Both the position numbers and the translations under genes were made by a program. This document shows positions 14,534 to 19,506 of a stretch of DNA of 19,506 nt, one piece after another. Each line of letters opens with the position of its first letter. Position 1 is the stretch's first letter. Where the stretch lies: positions 1 to 19,506 of the forward strand of contig JAVERH010000026.1 of assembly GCA_034007245.1 (NCBI GenBank), given 5' to 3'. The stretch is from Anaerosoma sp034007245 (GTDB taxonomy: Bacteria; Actinomycetota; Coriobacteriia; Anaerosomatales; Anaerosomataceae). Under the pieces are notes generated by a model that ran no database searches, was not told the DNA's origin, and saw nothing but the letters and a program-made list of their open reading frames with translations.

Positions 14534-14980
14534 ATGACATCCTGGACACTGGAGTGGATTGAGGCCACGGATCTGCGGATGGCAGAGGTACATGCTGTCC
14601 GGCACGAGGCGTTGTTTGCGCCGTTCGGGATCCCGCGCGATGATCGGTGGGACGACGAAGGCGCTGACCGCTGTCACCTTGCGGCGCTGTGTGATGGACG
14701 TGTCGTCGGGTACGCGTGTCTGGTACTCGAGCCCGACGGTTCCGGTCATGTCCGGCAGGTGAGTGTGCTCGGGAGCGCTCGCGGGCAGGGGATCGGTCGT
14801 GAGCTAATGGTCGAGGTCGAGCGTGAGGCCCGACGTCGGGGGCTGCCGCTCGTTTGGCTGAACGCCAGGTGTACGGCAGAGGGCTTCTACCATGGTCTGG
14901 GGTGGCGTACGGTGAGCGGTGTGTTTCCCTCTGGCCGCACCGGAGTACCGCACGTCCGCATGGAGTGGCCACTCAGGTGA
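14534..14980 (+). CDS. GNAT family N-acetyltransferase
   Basis: A 148-residue GNAT-fold protein. The acetyl-CoA pyrophosphate loop is RGQGIG (83-88) after the beta-strand VRQVSVLGSA, and the C-terminal AEGFYHGLGWRTV segment is the usual last part of the fold. HVRMEWPL at the end resembles the ElaA/YjcF-like small acetyltransferases. The substrate is unknown. I place the start at ATG 14534 with GGGG at 14525-14528, immediately after the nadE stop; ATG 14516 inside nadE is an alternative that adds 6 residues. It is probably co-transcribed with nadE. Confidence 0.85.
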   Translation: MTSWTLEWIEATDLRMAEVHAVRHEALFAPFGIPRDDRWDDEGADRCHLAALCDGRVVGYACLVLEPDGSGHVRQVSVLGSARGQGIGRELMVEVEREARRRGLPLVWLNARCTAEGFYHGLGWRTVSGVFPSGRTGVPHVRMEWPLR

Positions 14981-15088
14981 TAGCGCGGAACGCCTTGGTG
15001 GCATAACCTATGTGCGGGCTGCTTCCTGTGCCGCACGATTCAAAGGCATGCCCGCGTTTCCCAGTCGTCGAACCACGAGGAGGGTCTT
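14981..15088 (+). other. Intergenic region before the aldolase
   Basis: These 108 bases hold a hairpin, GTGCGG/CCGCAC (15012-15017 with 15031-15036, 13-base loop), and the GAGGAGG ribosome site just before the aldolase ATG. A TATAAT-like element is not clear; TAACCT near 15005 is a poor candidate. No RNA gene was recognised. Confidence 0.3.
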
Positions 15089-16048
15089 ATGCCGAGCATC
15101 ACCCGTGATCAGGTCCGTGTACCGATCGACGTCCCCGCCGATGCGCGAGAGACGTACATCGACAACTACCTGGCTGCCACGCGGGGTACCGGGCGGCTGA
15201 TGTTGTTCGCCTGCGATCAGAAGATCGAGCACCTGAACAACGACTTCTACGGCCCCGGGATCGATGTGGCGGACGGCGAGCCCGAGCACCTCTTCCGCAT
15301 CGGCAGTCAGGGCGTTTGTGGCGTGCTTGCAGGTCAGCGCGGTCTCATCGCGCAGTACGCTGCCGACTACCCGGACATCAACTACCTCGTGAAGATGAAC
15401 TCGAAGACGCACCTTGTGAAGACCTCTGCAGCGGATCCGGCCAAGCATCAGGATGATCCGTACTCTGCGCAGCTCTACGACATCCAGACCGTGCTCGACC
15501 TGCGTGACAACGGTGCGAACGTCGTGGGAATCGGCTACACCATCTATCTTGGCAGCGAGTACGAGTCGAACATGTTGCAGGAGGCGGGGCAGCTCATCGC
15601 CGACGCGCATTTGATGGGTCTTCTCGTGGTGCTGTGGATTTATCCGCGGGGCCGTGCTGTTCTCGATGAGAAGGATGCGCACCTCATCGCCGGGGCCGCC
15701 GGTACTGCGGTCTGTCTTGGCGCCGATTTCGTCAAGGTCAATCCGCCAAAGCCCGACGCAAACGCAACGGCTGCCGAGAAGCTCAAGGAGGCGGCTGCGG
15801 CTGCGGGTCGCACGGGTCTGGTATGTGCAGGTGGCTCGACCGTCGATGCCCAGACGTTCCTCACGCAGCTCTGGGAGCAGATCCATGTTGGTGGTGCCAG
15901 TGGTAACGCCACCGGCCGCAATATCCATCAGCGTTCGCTTGATGAAGCCGTGCGTCTTACCAAGGCGATCAGTGCCGTCACGCTCGGTGACTGGAGCGTG
16001 GAGGACGCGCTTGCGGTCTTCAGCGGAGAGAAAGAGTACACCGTCTAG
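15089..16048 (+). CDS. fbaB: Class I fructose-bisphosphate aldolase, DhnA/FbaB type
   Basis: A 319-residue DeoC/LacD-superfamily barrel of the DhnA group, which cleaves or forms fructose 1,6-bisphosphate through a lysine Schiff base. The candidate lysine is Lys216 in GADFVKVNPP. Other family marks are FACDQKIEHLN near residue 40, VLWIYPRGRA (181-190), CAGGSTVDAQTFL, and the phosphate-binding GGASGNATGRNIHQRS near the end. A strong GAGGAGG precedes ATG 15089. Related members act as 2-amino-3,7-dideoxy-D-threo-hept-6-ulosonate synthase or other aldolases, so the exact substrate is not proven, but a PPi-type phosphofructokinase lies 2 kb downstream, which fits a glycolytic role. Confidence 0.8.
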   Translation: MPSITRDQVRVPIDVPADARETYIDNYLAATRGTGRLMLFACDQKIEHLNNDFYGPGIDVADGEPEHLFRIGSQGVCGVLAGQRGLIAQYAADYPDINYLVKMNSKTHLVKTSAADPAKHQDDPYSAQLYDIQTVLDLRDNGANVVGIGYTIYLGSEYESNMLQEAGQLIADAHLMGLLVVLWIYPRGRAVLDEKDAHLIAGAAGTAVCLGADFVKVNPPKPDANATAAEKLKEAAAAAGRTGLVCAGGSTVDAQTFLTQLWEQIHVGGASGNATGRNIHQRSLDEAVRLTKAISAVTLGDWSVEDALAVFSGEKEYTV

Positions 16049-16071
16049 CACAAAGGTCTTGTGAACATTCG

Positions 16072-16103
16072 GCGCGGCATCGCCCTTCGGGGTGGTGCCG
16101 CGC
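16072..16103. terminator. Strong 14-bp hairpin with UUCG tetraloop between aldolase and accD
   Basis: Two 14-base arms (16072-16085 and 16090-16103) pair completely, with two G-U wobbles, around the loop TTCG closed by C-G, the extra-stable cUUCGg type. It begins 23 bases after the aldolase stop. No T-run follows; instead TATCAT (16104-16109), a possible -10 for accD, abuts the hairpin. It may end or stabilise the aldolase transcript, and it separates this unit from accDA. Confidence 0.6.
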
Positions 16104-16143
16104 TATCATTACCATCTGACCGTCGCCAATAGTGCGGAGCAGT

Positions 16144-17040
16144 ATGCCGATCAACGACTGGTTCAAGCAGCGCGAGGGACGCCGGTACACCGTTTCGGGA
16201 CAGGACTGTGCCGAGAATGCGACCGAGACAGTGCCGGATGGCGTCTGGCGTTCCTGCCCTCAGTGCAAAGGCACGCTCTACCAGGGCGACGTGGCCCGAT
16301 GCATGTCCGTGTGTCCGCATTGCGGGCATCATTTCGAGCTCATCGCGCACGATCGCATCGCGATGATCGTCGATCCCGACACCTTCGAGGAGACCGACGC
16401 TTCGCTCACCTCGGCAGATCCGCTGTGCTTTGCTGCAGGTAAGCCGTATCGCACGAGTCTGGACCGGGCTTACGAGAGGACGGGCATGGCCGATGCGGTG
16501 ATCACCGGTCGCGCGATGCTCGGCGGCCACCCGGTCATCGTGGGCGCGCTCGACTTCCGGTTCGTGGGCGCTTCGATGGGATCGGTCGTGGGCGAGCGTA
16601 TCGCCCGGGCGTTCGACCTCGCGCTCGAGGAGCGCCGGGGTGTCGTGCTGCTCGTCGCTTCCGGGGGTGCCCGCATGCAGGAGGGGATGCTCTCGCTCAT
16701 GCAGATGGCCAAGACCTCTGCGGCTGCAGGTCGTCTCGCGGGGGCCGGCCTCCCATACGTCTCGGTGCTCGTGAACCCCACCTACGGCGGTGTGACCGCG
16801 AGTTTTGCCGTTCTTGCAGACGTCATCTTCGCCGAGCCCGGCGCGATGATCGGTTTTGCCGGTCCGCGTCTGGTGGAGCAGACGATCCGTCGCTCACTTC
16901 CGAAGGGTTTTCAGTCGGCAACATCCCTGCAGGGTCACGGCATGATCGACGGTGTGGTACCGCGCGCCGAGCTCCGCGAGCGAGTGTCGACGGTGCTCGG
17001 CTACCTGATGCCCGCCGGCACCCGGGGAGGTGACGCGTGA
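16144..17040 (+). CDS. accD: Acetyl-CoA carboxylase carboxyltransferase subunit beta
   Basis: A 298-residue beta subunit of the carboxyltransferase that moves CO2 from carboxybiotin to acetyl-CoA to make malonyl-CoA. The N-terminal zinc finger is present with Cys38, Cys41, Cys57 and Cys60. The crotonase-like core has VASGGARMQEG and YGGVTASFAVLAD, the acetyl-CoA-binding region. ATG 16144 has GGAG at 16136-16139; GTG 16132 would add 4 residues. A possible -10 TATCAT lies at 16104-16109. Its stop overlaps the accA start. The biotin carrier and biotin carboxylase genes are not seen here. Confidence 0.95.
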   Translation: MPINDWFKQREGRRYTVSGQDCAENATETVPDGVWRSCPQCKGTLYQGDVARCMSVCPHCGHHFELIAHDRIAMIVDPDTFEETDASLTSADPLCFAAGKPYRTSLDRAYERTGMADAVITGRAMLGGHPVIVGALDFRFVGASMGSVVGERIARAFDLALEERRGVVLLVASGGARMQEGMLSLMQMAKTSAAAGRLAGAGLPYVSVLVNPTYGGVTASFAVLADVIFAEPGAMIGFAGPRLVEQTIRRSLPKGFQSATSLQGHGMIDGVVPRAELRERVSTVLGYLMPAGTRGGDA

Positions 17041-18002
17041 TGGCGCGGTTCATCATGGAGTTCGAGCGTCCGCTGGCCGAGCTCGAGGGCAAACTCCTTG
17101 AACTCAAAGCGTTGGATATCGCAGCCACGCCCGAGCTCGTCGCCGAGCTTGCGGACCTTGAGCGTGAGGTCGAGCGGTTGCGGGCCACGCTGTACTCGGC
17201 ACTCAGCCCCTGGGAGAAGGTCCAGGTCAGCCGTCACCCCGAGCGTCCCAAGACCGAGGACTACGTCTGCGGGATCTTCGATGATGTCATCGAGCTGCGG
17301 GGCGACCGCACGTACGCCGACGACCAGTCGATGTTCACCGCGCTCGCCACACTCGGCGGACGGCGCGTGATGGTGATCGGGCACAACAAGGGCCACACCA
17401 CCAAGGAAAACATAGCTCGCAACTTTGGCAGCCCGCATCCGGAGGGCTTCCGTAAGGCCGAGCGTGCGATGCGGCTTGCCGGCAGGTTCGGGTTGCCGCT
17501 GGTGACGTTCCTCGATACGGCCGGCGCATCACCGGGGCTCGAAGACGAGGAGCGTGGACAGGCGTGGGCCATAGCGCGCTGTCTTGAGACGCTTGCGGGG
17601 TTGCCGGTGCCGGTGGTTGTGGTGGGCATCGGGGAGGGCGGCAGTGGAGGTGCGCTTGCAATCGGCTTCGGCGACCGGATGATCATGCTCGAACACTCGT
17701 ACTACTCGGTCATCAGCCCGGAGATGTGCGCCGTCATCCTGCATAAGGACGCCGCTCGGGCTCGGGAGTCTGCCGCAGCACTCTCGCTTACCGCAGATGA
17801 CCTTCTAAGTATGGGGATCGTCGATGAGATCGTGCCAGAGCCGCCGGGAGGCGCACACCGCGAACCTGGTACAGTTGTAGCAGAGGTAGGATCGCGCATC
17901 GCAAGCGCGCTCGACACGCTTGCAGGGGCGGACCGCGAAGAACTCGTGGACCGGCGCTACCAACGTCTCCGTGCCATCGGTGTCTACAACGAGGCCAGTT
18001 GA
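17040..18002 (+). CDS. accA: Acetyl-CoA carboxylase carboxyltransferase subunit alpha
   Basis: A 320-residue alpha subunit that pairs with AccD in the heterotetrameric carboxyltransferase. The N-terminal helical region (about 8-60) is followed by RHPERPKTEDYV, then HNKGHTTKENIARNFGSPHP (115-134), LDTAGASPG and the glycine-rich GEGGSGGALAIG (198-209), all typical. GGGGAGGTGA near 17025 serves as the ribosome site; GTG 17037 and ATG 17040 are both usable, differing by one residue. The start overlaps the accD stop, so the subunits are made together. Separate alpha and beta genes contrast with the fused carboxyltransferases of many aerobic actinobacteria. Confidence 0.95.
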   Translation: MARFIMEFERPLAELEGKLLELKALDIAATPELVAELADLEREVERLRATLYSALSPWEKVQVSRHPERPKTEDYVCGIFDDVIELRGDRTYADDQSMFTALATLGGRRVMVIGHNKGHTTKENIARNFGSPHPEGFRKAERAMRLAGRFGLPLVTFLDTAGASPGLEDEERGQAWAIARCLETLAGLPVPVVVVGIGEGGSGGALAIGFGDRMIMLEHSYYSVISPEMCAVILHKDAARARESAAALSLTADDLLSMGIVDEIVPEPPGGAHREPGTVVAEVGSRIASALDTLAGADREELVDRRYQRLRAIGVYNEAS

Positions 18003-18049
18003 TCGACGCAGCTTTGGCTCACCAACGACTTTGATTGGGATGTGATCGC

Positions 18050-19297
18050 GTGGGCAAGGGGTCCGGTATCAAGCGTGTTGGTATGCTGTTCGCCGGAGGA
18101 CCTGCACCGGCAGCCAATGCGGTGATCTCTGCAGCCGCACTCTCGTTCATCAACAGTGGCATCGAGGTCATCGGCTTCTATGACGGGTACGATGCCCTGG
18201 AGGATTATTCGTCCGAGCATCCGCTGGTCGAGGGCTGCAACTTCATCCGGCTGACCCGGGATCACGTCTCGGCGATTCGTAATCGCAAGGACATCATCCT
18301 GCGCACTTCGCGTGCCAATCCGAGCATGCCCGTGCGGGATGTTGCCGACGCGCAAGACGAGGTGCTGAATACCCGTCTGCGCGCATCGTATGCAGCGTTC
18401 GAGCGCTACGAGATCGACGCACTGGTGTCGATAGGTGGCGACGATACGCTCAAGCGGGCGAACTGTCTGGTCCAGCTCCAGGAGCAGGAGCCGGGGCTGC
18501 GTCCCGTCAGGATCGTCCATCTCCCCAAGACGATCGACAACGACTACTTTGGTATCGACTGGACGTTCGGCTTCTTCTCGGCAGCAGACTCCGCGGCGGC
18601 TGCGATCCGCAATCTGGGCGCGGACGCCCGCTCCACGCAGGTCTGGTATGTGCTCGAGCTGATGGGACGCAAGGCCGGCTGGCTGACGTATGCGGCGGGA
18701 ATCGCCGGAGAGGCGACCCGGATGCTCTCGGTCGAGGACTACGACGGGGTGTTCGACGTGCGTGCCGAGGCCGAGCGGATGGTCGATCTCATGCTCAAAC
18801 GCGAAGAGGATGGGCGCAACTACGGCATCATCTGCATCGCAGAGGGCCTTGCGGATCGTCTTCCCGACGAGCTGCGACCGAAGGCCGACGATGGGCACGG
18901 TAATCTACGGCTTGGCGAGGCGCAGGTGGGCAAGACGCTTGCTCGCGAGATGGCATCGGTGTACGAGGCTCGTACTGGGCGTCATATCAGGGTGCGGAGT
19001 AAGCAGGTCGGCTACGAGGTCCGATGCGCCGAGCCTGGCGCGTTCGATGTGCTTCTTGGCACGCAGCTTGGTGTGGGGGCGTATCGGGCGCTCGTGGAGG
19101 AGGGGCTCACTGGTGTCATGGTGAGCGTGGAGGATCAGCTCTCACTCAAGTATGTCCCGTTTAGCACACTCATCGACCCGGAGACCATGAGAACGAAGAT
19201 CCGGTTCATCGATCGAGACAGTGACTTCTACAAGCTTGCGCGGGCGCTCGAGTACCAGGGTATCCTCTCCGGCGATGCTGACGGGACAGGGCAGTGA
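18050..19297 (+). CDS. pfp: 6-phosphofructokinase, PPi-dependent type
   Basis: A 415-residue phosphofructokinase whose active-site signature points to pyrophosphate as phosphate donor: GGDD (129-132), where ATP enzymes have GGDG, and PKTIDND (159-165), where ATP enzymes have PGTIDND. The fructose 6-phosphate site MGRKAGW (205-211) and the N-terminal FAGGPAPAANAVI loop are present. The PPi reaction is reversible and would serve both glycolysis and gluconeogenesis. The start is uncertain: GTG 18050 is preferred, with GGGAT about 10 bases upstream; TTG 18035 adds 5 residues. It follows accA by about 50 bases and overlaps the next gene as GTGA. Confidence 0.9.
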   Translation: MGKGSGIKRVGMLFAGGPAPAANAVISAAALSFINSGIEVIGFYDGYDALEDYSSEHPLVEGCNFIRLTRDHVSAIRNRKDIILRTSRANPSMPVRDVADAQDEVLNTRLRASYAAFERYEIDALVSIGGDDTLKRANCLVQLQEQEPGLRPVRIVHLPKTIDNDYFGIDWTFGFFSAADSAAAAIRNLGADARSTQVWYVLELMGRKAGWLTYAAGIAGEATRMLSVEDYDGVFDVRAEAERMVDLMLKREEDGRNYGIICIAEGLADRLPDELRPKADDGHGNLRLGEAQVGKTLAREMASVYEARTGRHIRVRSKQVGYEVRCAEPGAFDVLLGTQLGVGAYRALVEEGLTGVMVSVEDQLSLKYVPFSTLIDPETMRTKIRFIDRDSDFYKLARALEYQGILSGDADGTGQ

Positions 19298-19506
19298 TAG
19301 ATCGCGAGCTTGTTCGCATCTTCCGTGAGATCGGGGAGGACATCTTCCACACGGGTCTCACGTCGAGTCATGGCGGCAACATGAGCGTGCGTTGTGGTGA
19401 CCGTATCGTCATCACACGGACCGGATCGATGCTCGGTCGTCTCGGAGACGACGATCTCGTCGAGACGGGCATGGATCCTGGCGCCTCCGATGAGCGCTGC
19501 AGCTGT
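19294..19506 (+). CDS. Class II aldolase/adducin family protein (5' part only)
   Basis: The first 71 codons of a gene cut by the window end. GTG 19294 overlaps the phosphofructokinase stop by 4 bases, so it belongs to the same transcript. The peptide contains SSHGGNMSVR, RIVITRTGSML and the DDDLVETG segment, matching the N-terminal half of the class II aldolase/adducin family (such as fuculose- or ribulose-phosphate aldolases and methylthioribulose-phosphate dehydratase), where GN-S and TGS loops bind the substrate phosphate. The zinc histidines lie further on and are not visible, so substrate and activity cannot be assigned. Confidence 0.8.
   Translation, partial: MIDRELVRIFREIGEDIFHTGLTSSHGGNMSVRCGDRIVITRTGSMLGRLGDDDLVETGMDPGASDERCSC

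Noticed and set aside
14963..14974. A perfect 12-base palindrome GAGTGGCCACTC at the end of the GNAT gene.
   Set aside because: It lies in the coding region with no second copy or adjoining site; chance is a sufficient explanation.
15008..16051. A long open frame of about 347 codons on the minus strand opposite the aldolase gene.
   Set aside because: It mirrors the codon pattern of the real gene, shows no recognisable family motifs, and such antisense frames occur all over this GC-rich window.

Overview
The window is a dense stretch of high-GC bacterial chromosome. All genes lie on the + strand except two (menA and a thioredoxin-like lipoprotein), and all but the two end fragments appear complete. 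Frequent GTG starts, a Trp T-box leader, separate accD/accA genes, a PPi-type phosphofructokinase, a probable selenoprotein and a probable leaderless nadE transcript suggest an anaerobic actinobacterial lineage, perhaps Coriobacteriia-like. That placement is inference from gene content and base composition.

Layout. Positions 1-2796 hold the 3' part of a histidine operon: end of hisH, hisA, hisF, a flavin-reductase-fold gene, then fused hisIE. At 2803-5676 follow an HtpX/M48-like membrane protein that has lost its zinc-binding histidines and a beta-propeller lipoprotein. At 5756-8293 is a three-gene ABC importer (lipoprotein binding protein, ATPase, permease) that converges on menA (8290-9216, minus). 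At about 9330-12416 a T-box riboswitch with a TGG (Trp) specifier precedes a small coupled ORF and two different tryptophan synthase beta genes (TrpB2 type, then TrpB1 type) with no trpA in view. At 12465-12866 (minus) is a thioredoxin-fold lipoprotein whose first active-site cysteine codon is TGA; it reads through cleanly and is best explained as selenocysteine. At 12931-14980 are nadE and a GNAT acetyltransferase. At 15089-19506 are a DhnA-type class I aldolase, accD and accA, a PPi-type phosphofructokinase, and the start of a class II aldolase/adducin-family gene cut by the window edge.

How they work together. The window is mainly core metabolism: His synthesis, Trp synthesis from indole under tRNA-Trp control, menaquinone prenylation, NAD synthesis, malonyl-CoA formation and two reversible-type glycolytic enzymes. 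The strongest unusual signals are the Sec-containing thioredoxin lipoprotein with a candidate SECIS hairpin, the T-box-controlled trpB2-trpB1 pair with a short coupled ORF, and the M48-fold protein without a zinc site. No insertion sequence, CRISPR array, tRNA or rRNA was recognised.
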